Shown here one piece after another: positions 18,249 through 26,931 of a DNA stretch of 64,000 nucleotides (position 1 is the first letter of the stretch; each line of letters opens with the position of its first letter). The notes under the pieces were generated by a model. That model was not told where the DNA came from. It worked only from the letters and a program-made list of their open reading frames with translations, and searched no databases. Source of the stretch: CAZIOH01 sp964540815 (GTDB lineage Bacteria; Myxococcota_A; Polyangia; Fen-1088); NCBI GenBank assembly GCA_964540815.1, contig CAZIOH010000004.1, positions 69,215 through 133,214 on the forward strand. Direction: 5' to 3'. Position numbers and translations under genes: made by a program.

Positions 18249-18324
18249 GCACCGCCGTCGAAATGGCGTCGATGGCGAGGGCTGGGATCGTCGGCCGAAA
18301 GTGATGTCATTTCGACGGCGGTGC
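18249..18324. promoter_or_regulatory. Perfect 17-bp inverted repeat with 42-base spacer
   Basis: GCACCGCCGTCGAAATG (18249-18265) is exactly repeated in inverse at 18308-18324. It fills the 167-base gap between the sigma factor stop and the GTG of the AsmA-GT51 gene, ending 14 bases before that start, so in mRNA it would form a long stem abutting the ribosome site. A paired operator or a leader hairpin are both possible. Confidence 0.5.
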
Positions 18325-18338
18325 ACTAGATTCAGCCG

Positions 18339-20825
18339 GTGGCTGACCTCCGGCTCGACCCCCGGCGCCGTGCTGCACCGACCTTGCAGCCGCGCATGGC
18401 CGCCCCGTGGTGGAGCAGACGGCTCGGAACCTGGCGCCAGCGCGGCGTGCTCCTCGCGCTGCTCGCCATCGCGATCGTCTATCCCTTCGCGGTCGGGACC
18501 CTGGCGAAGAGGCTGGTCACGCGGCTGGTGCGCGAGCGGGTCGGGATCTCGCTGCGCATCGGCAGCGGACGCGCAGGGCTCAGCGGGCTCACCTTTCGCG
18601 ACCTCGAGGTGACCGGGGCCGATGCCGATGCCGACGCCGCCTTCGACGCCGCGGCCGGGAGGCCCCGAGCGGACGCGCCGCGGCTCCTGCGCATCGACCG
18701 GGTCTTCGTCCCGTTCGCGGCGATGGTCCTCGGGCGCCATGGCACGGTGCACGTGTCTGGTCTCGTCTGCGACGTCGTCCGCGGGGGTCCCGACGACAAC
18801 GTCACGGCGCTGGTGCGCCGGCTCCGAGAGCGCCGCTCGAGCGGTCAGAAGGCCGCGCGGGGCGCCGAGCGGGCGCTGCCGGCGGTGGTGATCGACGACG
18901 GGGCCGTGACGCTGGCCGACACCGGCTCGGGCCTGCGCGTCCGGCTTCCGTCCTTCGCCGCGGCCTTCTTTCCCGGTAACCGGGCGAGCGTCCTGCTCGG
19001 GGGGCTCGAGGGGGTGCTGGCGCTCGGGTCCCGCGGCAACGGCCCGCGCTTCGGGGCGGCGTCGATCGAGCTCGCGGCGCCCCTCGAGCCGGCCAGCCTC
19101 CACCTCGCGGGCTACCCGACCCTGACCATCGCCGGCGGGTTCGCCACGCCCTTGCCGACCCTGGCGCTGACCGGCATCCACGGCAGCATCCAGCCCGGGC
19201 CGAAGGATCCCAAGGACGCGGCCGCCGGCAAGCAGCTCGTGGTCGCCCTCGAGGGGAGCTACGGGGGCGCGCGCGAGACGCTGTGGACCGCGAAGGGGGG
19301 GATCGACCCGGCGTCGCACGAGGGGCAGCTGTCGCTGCTGGCGGAGCGCTTCTCCCTGGCGGAGATCGCCGACGTGCTTCCGAAGGAGATCCTGTCGCCC
19401 AAGGACACCCAGGTCAACGCGGCCTTCGACGTGAGCTGGGCCGATGGTGCGGTCCGCTTCGGCGGTGACCTGCAGGTGGCGGGGCTATCGCTCGAGCACC
19501 CGGCCGTCGCGAGCGAGCCGATCCGCAACCTCGGCTTGTCACTGGTCCTGCGCGGGACGGCCTTCCCCGCCGCCCGGCGGGTGCTGATCGAGCGGCTCGA
19601 GGGACGCATGCAGGAGCTGCGGGCCAAGCTCTCGGGGTTCGTTGAGCTCGCGCCCGGCAGCTTCGCGTTCGAGGACGGCAACAAGCTCTCCTTCTTGCCC
19701 CGCATGGAGCTCACGCTCGAGGTCCCCAGGCTGCCGTGCGCCAAGGTCCTGTCGAACCTGCCGGCGGCGGTGGTGCCCCACCTGCAGGGCTTCGTCCTCG
19801 ACGGGATCTTCGGCGCCACCATCGAGACCCACATCGATTACGCCCACCTCGACGATCTCGAGCTCAAGGGCAAGGTGGACATCGACGGCTGTCGGGTGCT
19901 CAAGGCCCCCGAGGAGGTCCAGGCGCTGATCAAGGGGGCGTCGATCACCCAGCGGGTCGAGGTTCCGCGCGCCTACGGGGCCAAAGGTGGGACCGGGGCC
20001 GAGGAGACCGAGGAGCTGGAGTTCGTGGTCGGCCCCGAGAACCCCGACTTCGTTCCGTACGAACAGATCGCGCCGGCCTTCGTCGCGGCGATCATGACCA
20101 CCGAGGACAACGGCTTCTTCAAGCACCGCGGGTGGGTGAGCTCGGAGTTCAAGACCGCGCTCAAGCGCAACCTCAAGCGTGGCGGGTTCCGGGGCGGGGC
20201 CTCCTCGATCACCATGCAGATGGTGAAGAACGTGCTGCTCAGCCACGAGAAGACCCTGTCGCGCAAGATGCAGGAGCTGTTCCTCGTGTGGTACCTCGAG
20301 CAGGAGATCCCCAAGGAGCGCATCCTCGAGCTCTACTTCAACGCCATCGAGTTCGGCCCGCGCATCTACGGGATCGGTCCGGCCGCCCAGCACTACTTCG
20401 GCAAGAGCGCCTCCGACCTGACCCCGCTCGAGGGCGCCTTCTTCTCGTCGATCCTGCCGAGCCCCAAGCGTCGCTACGTGCAGTACTGCCACGGCGCGCC
20501 GCTGCCGCCCTGGGACCGCTACGTGCGGCGCATCCTCGGCAAGGTGCACGAGCGCGGCCGCTTGACCGACGAGGAGTACGAGGCGGCCCTGGAGCAGAAG
20601 CTGGTGTTCGACCGCCGGGAAGGGAACTTCAGCGAACGCCAGTGCCTCGAGTGGGTCAAGAAGATCACCACGAGGCCCGAGGCCGATGTCCCTCCCGACA
20701 GCGAGGTGGGAGGAGGGGAGGGCGACCCCGAGGCGGACAAGGGGCCGCTGCCCATGCGCAAGCTGCGGCGTCTCTTCGCGAGCGAAGCCAAGCGCGCGCC
20801 CCGCGCCACGCGCAGCGGACCCTGA
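18339..20825 (+). CDS. AsmA-like domain fused to a monofunctional peptidoglycan glycosyltransferase (GT51)
   Basis: 828 residues. One N-terminal membrane segment (LLALLAIAIVYPFAVGTLA, near residue 35-55) leads into about 480 residues of repeated beta-strands like AsmA/DUF748 proteins (LLRIDRVFVPFAAMVLGRHG, LEHPAVASEPIRNLGLSLVL). From residue ~575 a GT51 domain follows. It has TTEDNGFFKHRGW with catalytic Glu589, RGGFRGGASSITMQMVKNVL, and the second acidic motif KERILELYFNAIEFGPRIYG. GT51 polymerises lipid II into glycan strands outside the membrane. No transpeptidase domain is present. GTG start; the ATG at 18396 is an alternative. GGASSITMQ replaces the usual GGSTITQQ. Confidence 0.85.
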   Translation: MADLRLDPRRRAAPTLQPRMAAPWWSRRLGTWRQRGVLLALLAIAIVYPFAVGTLAKRLVTRLVRERVGISLRIGSGRAGLSGLTFRDLEVTGADADADAAFDAAAGRPRADAPRLLRIDRVFVPFAAMVLGRHGTVHVSGLVCDVVRGGPDDNVTALVRRLRERRSSGQKAARGAERALPAVVIDDGAVTLADTGSGLRVRLPSFAAAFFPGNRASVLLGGLEGVLALGSRGNGPRFGAASIELAAPLEPASLHLAGYPTLTIAGGFATPLPTLALTGIHGSIQPGPKDPKDAAAGKQLVVALEGSYGGARETLWTAKGGIDPASHEGQLSLLAERFSLAEIADVLPKEILSPKDTQVNAAFDVSWADGAVRFGGDLQVAGLSLEHPAVASEPIRNLGLSLVLRGTAFPAARRVLIERLEGRMQELRAKLSGFVELAPGSFAFEDGNKLSFLPRMELTLEVPRLPCAKVLSNLPAAVVPHLQGFVLDGIFGATIETHIDYAHLDDLELKGKVDIDGCRVLKAPEEVQALIKGASITQRVEVPRAYGAKGGTGAEETEELEFVVGPENPDFVPYEQIAPAFVAAIMTTEDNGFFKHRGWVSSEFKTALKRNLKRGGFRGGASSITMQMVKNVLLSHEKTLSRKMQELFLVWYLEQEIPKERILELYFNAIEFGPRIYGIGPAAQHYFGKSASDLTPLEGAFFSSILPSPKRRYVQYCHGAPLPPWDRYVRRILGKVHERGRLTDEEYEAALEQKLVFDRREGNFSERQCLEWVKKITTRPEADVPPDSEVGGGEGDPEADKGPLPMRKLRRLFASEAKRAPRATRSGP

Positions 20826-20859
20826 GCCGTCCGACGTCCGTGTTAGGCTGCCGCGCGCC

Positions 20860-23187
20860 ATGATTCCGGTTCGCCCACTCAGCGGGCACAGCGTGTTCCT
20901 CCTGCTCATCGAGCTCGCGGTGCTGGTGGGCGTGGCGCGCCTCGGGGCCGAGCTCATGAAGCGGCTCGGTCTGCCACCGGTGGTGGGAGAGCTCGGCGCC
21001 GGGATCTTGCTCGGCCCCTCCGCGTTCGGTCGGGCGTTCCCGGCGGCCTTTCAGGCGATCTTCCCGCCGGACGTCGCGCAGTTCCACCTGCTCGAGGTGG
21101 TGGGCACGCTCGGGATGACCTTCCTCCTGCTCCTGACCGGGCTCGAGACCGACGTCAAGTTGATCCGGAACCTGGGGCGCGCTGCGCTGTGGACCTCGGC
21201 GACCGGCATGCTGCTGCCCTTCGTGCTCGGGTTCGCGCTCGGGCACTTCATGCCCGACTCGTACCTCGCCGATCCCAGCCATCGCGGGCTCTTCAGCCTG
21301 TTTCTCGCCACCACCATGTCCATCTCGGCCATGCCGGTGATCGCCAAGATCCTGGTGGATCTCGATCTCACCAAGCGCAACATCGGGCTCGTGATCCTGT
21401 CGGCGGGGGTGGTGGACGACACCGCGGGGTGGTTGATCCTGTCGATGATCGCCGGGGCGGCGACCCACGGCACGCTGCGGGTGGGCGCCCTCGGCCTCAC
21501 GCTCGTCTACCTCTTTGCCTTCGTGGCGTTCGCGGCCTTCGTGCTCTTCCCGGCGCTCAAGTTCCTGGTGCGGGTGAGCATCGAGCGATCCAAAGTGGCC
21601 GAGTCGGACTTCGTGCTCATCGTGGTCGTCACGCTGCTGTGCGCGGCGGTCACCGAGCGGATCGGGGTCCACGCGGTCTTCGGGGCCTTCGTGGCCGGGC
21701 TGGTGCTCAACCAGGTCTCGCGGCTCCGGCACGAGACGGTGGCCCGCCTCGAGACCTTCGTGTTCGGCCTGCTCTCGCCGGTGTTCTTCGGGTTCGTCGG
21801 GCTCAAGGTCGATCTCGGCGCGCTCGGCGGCGGGAGGATGTTCGCGGTGGTACTGGGGGTGGCGTGCGCGGGCAAGCTCATCGGGTGCGCGCTCGGGGCG
21901 GTCTGGGGAGGGCTGCGGTTCTGGGAGGCGGCCTCGCTGGCGGTGGCCATGAACGCGCGCGGCGCCATGGGCATCGTGGCGGCCACCATTGGCCTCGGCC
22001 TCGGGATCCTCGGCCCGCAGATGTTCTCGATCATCGTCATGATGGCCATCGTGACCTCGTTCATGGCGCCGATTGGCCTGCGCCTGACCATGCCGCGGGT
22101 GCGCATGACCGCCGACGAGCAGCAGCGCATCCAGGCCGCCGCCTCCAAGGGCTTCATCGACCGTCACCGGGTGCGGGTCCTGATCCCGACCGGGGGCGGG
22201 CCGGGCGCGCTGACGGTGGCGGGCTTCGCCTTCGGCCTCGCCCGCGAGAGCGATGCGCCGGTCGACATCCTCTCCATCGAGGATCCCGTTACCTGGAGGA
22301 ACCGCCTGCGCAACTGGTTTCGACCGACCCCGGTGCGGGATCTCGCGGCCCACCTCGACGCGCTGCGGGCGCAGGCGAGCGGGCGGCTGCCGCCCGAGAT
22401 CAGGCGGGCCATCTCGAGCGACGTTGCCGAGGGGATCTGCGTCGAGGCCGCCACGCGGGGCACCGACATCATCATGATGGGCTCTTCGAGCGAGATCGTG
22501 GGCGGCGCGATGATCGAGGCCATCGTGGGCCGGGCGCCCTGTCACGTGGCCATCATGCGCGGCGCGCAGGCGATCCCGCCCTCCACCAGGACGGTGGGCG
22601 CGGGATCCGAGGCCAGCGTCGGTGGTGGTGCCGGTGGCAGTCCCATCGGCACCGCTGCATCGGCTGGCGGCGCGCTCGCCACCTCGGGCGGTTTCCGGCG
22701 CATCTTCGTACCGGTCGATGGCAGCGTCGCCAGTCGCCTGGCGGTCGAGCTCGCGCACCGGTACGCGGAGAACACCGGCGCCGAGCTGACGCTCGCGGTG
22801 CTCACCGAGAAGCGGCAGACGGCCGGGACCGGTTCGAGCGGGTCCGGGGAGCCGACCGTCTCGACCGGCGGCCTGCCCGAGGGCCTGGCCGGCAGTGGCA
22901 GCGCTGTCGTTTTCGGGGACAAGACCCTCGAGCCCGAGCTCGACCGCATCTCGGTGGTGTTCCGCGCCTCCGATCTCAAGCCGACCGTGGTTCACCTCGG
23001 CTACGATCCGTTCTCGAGCGGCGTCACCAGCGAGGTGCGTTCGGGCAACTACGATCTCGTGGTGCTCGGGGCCGAGAACCGGGCCATCCAGCACCGCCTG
23101 TTCTTCGGGTACGACACCGAGCGCCTGATCCGGGCGGCGCGGGTCCCCATCGTGGTGGTGGTTCCCCACCTCGGGCGGCTCGCATGA
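20860..23187 (+). CDS. Cation:proton antiporter with C-terminal universal stress protein domains
   Basis: 775 residues. Residues 1-420 are a CPA2-type Na+/H+ exchanger fold with about 11-12 membrane helices: GLPPVVGELGAGILLGPSAF, FLLLLTGLETDVKLI, the ion-site region ILSAGVVDDTAGWL with paired Asp, and MNARGAMGIVAATIGLGLGI. Two soluble Usp domains follow: HRVRVLIPTGGGPGALTVAG onward, ending MGSSSEIVGGAMIEAIVG, and GGFRRIFVPVDGSVASRLAV onward, ending VPIVVVVPHLG. Usp domains bind nucleotides and probably gate the transporter. Its stop overlaps the cobU start (ATGA). Confidence 0.92.
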   Translation: MIPVRPLSGHSVFLLLIELAVLVGVARLGAELMKRLGLPPVVGELGAGILLGPSAFGRAFPAAFQAIFPPDVAQFHLLEVVGTLGMTFLLLLTGLETDVKLIRNLGRAALWTSATGMLLPFVLGFALGHFMPDSYLADPSHRGLFSLFLATTMSISAMPVIAKILVDLDLTKRNIGLVILSAGVVDDTAGWLILSMIAGAATHGTLRVGALGLTLVYLFAFVAFAAFVLFPALKFLVRVSIERSKVAESDFVLIVVVTLLCAAVTERIGVHAVFGAFVAGLVLNQVSRLRHETVARLETFVFGLLSPVFFGFVGLKVDLGALGGGRMFAVVLGVACAGKLIGCALGAVWGGLRFWEAASLAVAMNARGAMGIVAATIGLGLGILGPQMFSIIVMMAIVTSFMAPIGLRLTMPRVRMTADEQQRIQAAASKGFIDRHRVRVLIPTGGGPGALTVAGFAFGLARESDAPVDILSIEDPVTWRNRLRNWFRPTPVRDLAAHLDALRAQASGRLPPEIRRAISSDVAEGICVEAATRGTDIIMMGSSSEIVGGAMIEAIVGRAPCHVAIMRGAQAIPPSTRTVGAGSEASVGGGAGGSPIGTAASAGGALATSGGFRRIFVPVDGSVASRLAVELAHRYAENTGAELTLAVLTEKRQTAGTGSSGSGEPTVSTGGLPEGLAGSGSAVVFGDKTLEPELDRISVVFRASDLKPTVVHLGYDPFSSGVTSEVRSGNYDLVVLGAENRAIQHRLFFGYDTERLIRAARVPIVVVVPHLGRLA

Positions 23188-23837
23188 TGGCCGCCGCGCC
23201 GGCGCATCAGCTGATCCTCATCGGCGGTGGGGTGCGCTCGGGCAAGAGCCGCTTCGCCCTCGAGCTGGCGGAAGGGCTCGGTCCATCGCGCACGTTCATC
23301 GCCACCGCCGAGGGCCTCGACGACGAGATGGCCACCCGGATCGCGCGGCACCGGGGTGAGCGCCCCGCGTCCTTCACCACCATCGAGGAGCCGGTGGCTC
23401 TGCCCGAATGCCTGCGCCGCGCGTGGCACGGGCCGGGGGCGGCGCCGGCGGCGAGCGAGCCCGGGGCCGCGGGGGTCCCGGGGCTCGCGCCCGTCCCGCC
23501 GGATGTGCTGGTGGTGGATTGCCTCACGCTGTGGATATCGAACCTGCTGGTCCGGGGCGGCTCCGAGGCCGGCATCACCGCGCGCATCCGGGAGCTCGCC
23601 GAGGCGCTGCGCGCGCGGCGGTCGCACGTGGTCCTGGTATCGAACGAGGTGGGGATGGGCTTGGTCCCGGAGACCGCGATCGGGCGGGCCTTCCGGGATC
23701 TGCTCGGGCACCTGCATCAGCTGCTGGCCGCCGAGGCGGACCAGATCTTCCTCGGGATGATGGGGCTCCTCTTGCGGGTGTCTCCGCCGCCGATTGAACG
23801 TGTGGGCGTACGGCTGGGCGAGCGGCGCCGGTGGTGA
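23184..23837 (+). CDS. cobU: Adenosylcobinamide kinase / adenosylcobinamide-phosphate guanylyltransferase
   Basis: 217 residues, overlapping the antiporter stop by four bases. P-loop LIGGGVRSGKSRFALELAE at the N-terminus, then TFIATAEGLDDEMATRIARH with the guanylylated-His region IARHRGERPASFTTIEEP, VLVVDCLTLWISNLL, and the closing VSNEVGMGLVPETAIGRAFR and LGHLHQLLAAEADQIFLGM. This enzyme phosphorylates adenosylcobinamide then transfers GMP, in nucleotide-loop assembly of vitamin B12. A 25-residue Ala/Pro insert before VLVVDCL is unusual. cobS follows with a GTGA overlap. The other cobalamin genes are not in the window. Confidence 0.93.
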   Translation: MMAAAPAHQLILIGGGVRSGKSRFALELAEGLGPSRTFIATAEGLDDEMATRIARHRGERPASFTTIEEPVALPECLRRAWHGPGAAPAASEPGAAGVPGLAPVPPDVLVVDCLTLWISNLLVRGGSEAGITARIRELAEALRARRSHVVLVSNEVGMGLVPETAIGRAFRDLLGHLHQLLAAEADQIFLGMMGLLLRVSPPPIERVGVRLGERRRW

Positions 23838-24610
23838 GGTCGGGCTGGATGGCGAGCCTGGTGGAGGCCTGGTGGCGGCCGCTGCGCGCGGCCTTCGCGT
23901 TCCTCACCCGTCTGCCGGGTGGTTCGGCGACCACCGAGGAGGAGCTGGCCCGCTCGGTGCTGTTCTTCCCGGTGGTCGGGCTCGCCCTCGGGCTCGGGTG
24001 CGCGGGGGTGGGATGGCTCCACCTCGTCCGGCTCGCTCCCGCCTCCATCGTCGCCGGAGCGGTGGTGGTGTTCCTGGCGCTCGTCACCGGCGGTCTGCAC
24101 CTCGATGGCGTGGCGGATCTGTTCGACGGCCTCGCCGGCGGGCGCGGGGATCGGGAGCGCACCTTGCGCATCATGCGGGACAGCCGGGTGGGGGCGGCGG
24201 GCGCCCTCGCGCTGGTGCTGGTCGTGCTCCTCCAGCTCGCCGCTCTCCGCGAGCTCCTCGAGCGGCGGGCGCTCCTGCCGCTGGTGGCCTTCCCGCTGGT
24301 GGCGCGCTGGGCGGTGATTCCCCAGCTCGCGTTCTTTCGCTACGCGCGTGCCGCCGGGCTCGGGCGGGTCTTCCAGGGGCGGGTGGCGCTCACCCCGCTC
24401 GCCGCCGAGTCCATCCTGCTCGTGACCTGGTCCTTGCGTCTCGGGCACGGTCTCGTCGTCCAGCTCGCGGCCGCGCTCGGGGTCTCGCTCGGGCTCGGCC
24501 TGTGGTTGCAACACCGGCTCGGTGGGCTCACCGGCGACATCTACGGCGCCACCATCTCGCTCTGCGAGACCGCCACGCTGCTGGTCGCGGCTGTTCAAAT
24601 CTCGCCATAG
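23834..24610 (+). CDS. cobS: Adenosylcobinamide-GDP ribazoletransferase (cobalamin synthase)
   Basis: 258 residues from the GTG at 23834, coupled to cobU (a GTG three bases earlier and an ATG at 23849 are alternatives). Integral membrane protein with about 6 helices. The family signature is TGGLHLDGVADLFDGLAGGR, whose acidic residues bind Mg2+, followed by RIMRDSRVGAAGALALVL and the end motif GGLTGDIYGATISLCETATL. It joins adenosylcobinamide-GDP to alpha-ribazole, the last step of B12 nucleotide-loop assembly. Confidence 0.93.
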   Translation: MRSGWMASLVEAWWRPLRAAFAFLTRLPGGSATTEEELARSVLFFPVVGLALGLGCAGVGWLHLVRLAPASIVAGAVVVFLALVTGGLHLDGVADLFDGLAGGRGDRERTLRIMRDSRVGAAGALALVLVVLLQLAALRELLERRALLPLVAFPLVARWAVIPQLAFFRYARAAGLGRVFQGRVALTPLAAESILLVTWSLRLGHGLVVQLAAALGVSLGLGLWLQHRLGGLTGDIYGATISLCETATLLVAAVQISP

Positions 24611-24673
24611 GGCGCCCGGCGAGCCCACGCGGGCCCGCCTGCACGCCGCTTTCATGATAGGTTGGCACGCGGC

Positions 24674-25246
24674 ATGGTCGGCGAAATCATTCACGTCGAG
24701 TTTCCGAGCGGAGACTTTGCAAGGAGCTCGGAGTTCTTCCAGTCCCTGTTCGGGTGGCGGCCCGAGGGCGAACAGACCGGAGGGCACCTGGCGGTCGAGG
24801 TGCCCGACGGGCCTCAGGCATCGCTGGTGATGTCGGCGCTGGCTTACGCGCCTGGACCGGTGGTGTTCGTGTCCGTGACCGACGTAGCCCGCACCCTGGT
24901 GGAGGTCACCCGCCTCGGGGGGCGGGTGCTCGTGCCCAAGTTGAACCTCATGAACAAGGGCGCCGTCGCGCTCATCGCAGATCCCGACGGCAACGTGATG
25001 GGGGTGACCTCCGCCCAGGCCAGGTCGGAGTCCCAGACCCCGAAGGCCGAGCCGAGGGCCGAGACGGTCGGGACCAAGGTGGCAGCGGTCCCGGGCACGC
25101 GATCGGCGTCCGCCCCCCGGGCCGCGCGGGTCCAGCCACCGGCCAAGGCCGCACCCCCCAAGGTCGCGCCGGCTCCCGCCGCCAAGTCCAGCTCCGCCCC
25201 CGCGCCCCGCCCGTCCCCCAAGCCGGCCGCCAAGTCGAGGAAGTGA
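24674..25246 (+). CDS. VOC family protein with Ala/Pro/Lys-rich tail
   Basis: 190 residues. The first ~115 are a glyoxalase/bleomycin-resistance (VOC) fold: VGEIIHVEFPSGDFARSSEF then FGWRPEGE, VFVSVTDVARTLVEVTRLGG, and FDPDGN-type IADPDGNVMGVT. VOC proteins hold a metal and act on or bind small molecules. From residue 120 it turns into a low-complexity basic tail with repeated PK, KAAPPK and PAPAAKS units, resembling histone H1-like tails; such tails are common in GC-rich myxobacteria and could bind nucleic acid. Start ATG 24674 preferred over a TTG 12 bases earlier. Confidence 0.85.
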   Translation: MVGEIIHVEFPSGDFARSSEFFQSLFGWRPEGEQTGGHLAVEVPDGPQASLVMSALAYAPGPVVFVSVTDVARTLVEVTRLGGRVLVPKLNLMNKGAVALIADPDGNVMGVTSAQARSESQTPKAEPRAETVGTKVAAVPGTRSASAPRAARVQPPAKAAPPKVAPAPAAKSSSAPAPRPSPKPAAKSRK

Positions 25247-25260
25247 GATCGTCGACGATC
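25247..25260. repeat. Perfect 14-bp palindrome GATCGTCGACGATC
   Basis: Directly follows the VOC gene stop, in the 34-base gap before the convergent phospholipase-D gene end. An overlapping palindrome CGACGATCGTCG runs on to 25264. It may act as a bidirectional transcription end. Confidence 0.4.
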
Positions 25261-25280
25261 GTCGGGTCCAGGCCGCGGCC

Positions 25281-26492
25281 TCACAGCCAGCGCCGCAGCC
25301 CGTAGGCCAGGCGATCGCCGATCCTGGCGAGAAGCGGCTCCTCCGCCAGCGCCTGGCGCGTGACCTCGACGCTGGAGAACATCTCCGAGGCCAGCATCTC
25401 CGCGACGCGGCGGTTGAAGTCCTCGTCGATCACGTTCACCACGATCTCGAGGTTGTATGCCAGCGACCTGTGATCGAGGTTGTAGCTGCCGAGCGACACG
25501 AACACGTCGTCGACCGCGATGGCCTTGGTGTGGATCACCGACGGGCTGCGCCAGATGTGCACGCCGGCGCCGAGCAGCCGGGGAAAGGTCGCGTGGGCAG
25601 CGGCGTCGAGGATGTTCGAATCGCTGCGGGCGGGGACCAGGATCCGCACGTCGGTGCCCCGCGCCGCCGCCCGTTCCAGCTCCAGCGAGAACCCGCGATC
25701 CGGAACGAAGTAGGGATTGGCCAGCCAGATGCGGCGGCGGCTGGCCCGCAGCGCATGCAAGATCGAGCGCCGGATCGCGAAGCGCGCGCCGCGCTCGGAG
25801 TTGGTCACCACCGCCAGCGCCGTGGCCCCGGCCGCCGCCCCGGTCCCTCCGCCCGGAGCCGCCAGCGCGGCAGATGCGGGCCCGGGCACCGGCCCGACCG
25901 GAAGACGCGCGCTCCTGCGGGCCCGCGGGTTCCAGGTCTCGGCGAACGCCGCCTCGAGGGCCTGGGCCCCGGGCCCACGCACCTCGACCACCGCGTCCCG
26001 CCACGCGTCCCCTCCCTCGGTGGCCGGCACCCAGGCGTTCGAGATGTTGAGCCCCCCGACGAACCCCGTCTGCTGGTCGATCACCAGGTTCTTGCGGTGG
26101 TTGCGGCGGAACATCTTCCAGACCCGGGGCAAAAATCGCCGGTTTCGATGGTAGGCGATGGTCATCACCCCGCGGGCCCGCATCGCCTCGAAGAACGCGC
26201 GCGGGGTCAGCCGGCAGCCGACGTCGTCGTAAAGGACCCGCACCGCGACCCCACGCTCGGCGGCGCGACACAGGGCCTCGGCCACCCGTCGCCCGATGCC
26301 ATCGTCCGCGAAGATGTACATCTCGAGCGAGATCCGGGACCGGGCCGCATCGATGGCCTCGAGCCAGGCCGGGAAGATCTGGGCGCCGTCGCGCAGCAAC
26401 CGCACCCGATTGCCCGCGATGAGCTGGCGCCGGTCCTCGACGAAGGAGTCGACCAAGGGTTCGATTAAGCGGTCTCGTCGGGGTTCTTGCAA
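25281..26492 (-). CDS. Phospholipase D / cardiolipin synthase family protein
   Basis: About 403 residues, depending on start. Two HKD motifs are complete: HRKNLVIDQQTGFVGGLNIS and HTKAIAVDDVFVSLGSYNLD, each with its Lys and Asp. Between them lies ANPYFVPDRGFSLELERAAA. The layout fits cardiolipin synthase-type ClsB enzymes, which join phosphatidyl groups at the membrane. No clear N-terminal membrane helix. The frame is open into a 277-bp repeat upstream; TTG at 26492 or 26456 are the likely starts because no ATG is in frame after the repeat. The repeat immediately precedes the gene. Confidence 0.85.
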   Translation of the reverse strand: MQEPRRDRLIEPLVDSFVEDRRQLIAGNRVRLLRDGAQIFPAWLEAIDAARSRISLEMYIFADDGIGRRVAEALCRAAERGVAVRVLYDDVGCRLTPRAFFEAMRARGVMTIAYHRNRRFLPRVWKMFRRNHRKNLVIDQQTGFVGGLNISNAWVPATEGGDAWRDAVVEVRGPGAQALEAAFAETWNPRARRSARLPVGPVPGPASAALAAPGGGTGAAAGATALAVVTNSERGARFAIRRSILHALRASRRRIWLANPYFVPDRGFSLELERAAARGTDVRILVPARSDSNILDAAAHATFPRLLGAGVHIWRSPSVIHTKAIAVDDVFVSLGSYNLDHRSLAYNLEIVVNVIDEDFNRRVAEMLASEMFSSVEVTRQALAEEPLLARIGDRLAYGLRRWL

Positions 26493-26557
26493 GGGCCATG
26501 GCGAGGGCTCTCGCGAGGTGCACGATCGGGCGGGCGCCACGTCTTCGACAGAAAAGT

Positions 26558-26834
26558 TGGGCCCCTCTCCCTGACCCTTGTCGGGGACGTGGCTCGCTGC
26601 CGCTCGCACGTCCCCGCGCCCCTCTCGCTCCGCGCGGCAAAGCCGCGCTACGCTCGCCTGATCATCGCGAGGTGAACATGGTACCTCGCGGTCATGCCCC
26701 GGATGAAGAGGCCCCTCTCCCTAACCCCGCCCCGCGGGGCGAGGGACACGATTGGAGGCGCCCCGCTTTCCCTCCTCCCATCCTTTCGCCCCTCGCCCCG
26801 CGCCAGCGGGGAGAGGGTCAGGGAGAGGGGCCCA
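26558..26834. repeat. 277-bp MITE-like element with 21-bp perfect terminal inverted repeats
   Basis: The ends 26558-26578 and 26814-26834 are exact inverted copies (TGGGCCCCTCTCCCTGACCC core). The interior holds several perfect hairpins: GGGGACGT (26583-26590) with ACGTCCCC (26608-26615), GCGCGGC-AAA-GCCGCGC (26632-26648), and GCGAGGT with ACCTCGC further on. A third, imperfect copy of the end sequence is inside near 26708. The same 20-mer recurs at 50131-50150. No coding capacity. With the flanks it fills the 439-base gap between the phospholipase-D gene and infA. Confidence 0.7.
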
Positions 26835-26931
26835 CCTTCATTCCGGCCGGCGGCACCGGTGGGGGGCATCACCACCAATCTGCTCTCTGTCGTTGACCCT
26901 GGGCGGCCGAGCGGCTAGGGTCTCGCCGCCC

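Noticed and set aside
20665..23169. 834-codon minus-strand open frame
   Set aside because: Antisense of the antiporter; composition is His/Gly/Arg/Glu-rich with no domain.
23100..23184. Cobalamin riboswitch before cobU
   Set aside because: cobU starts inside the antiporter stop, so there is no leader to hold one.
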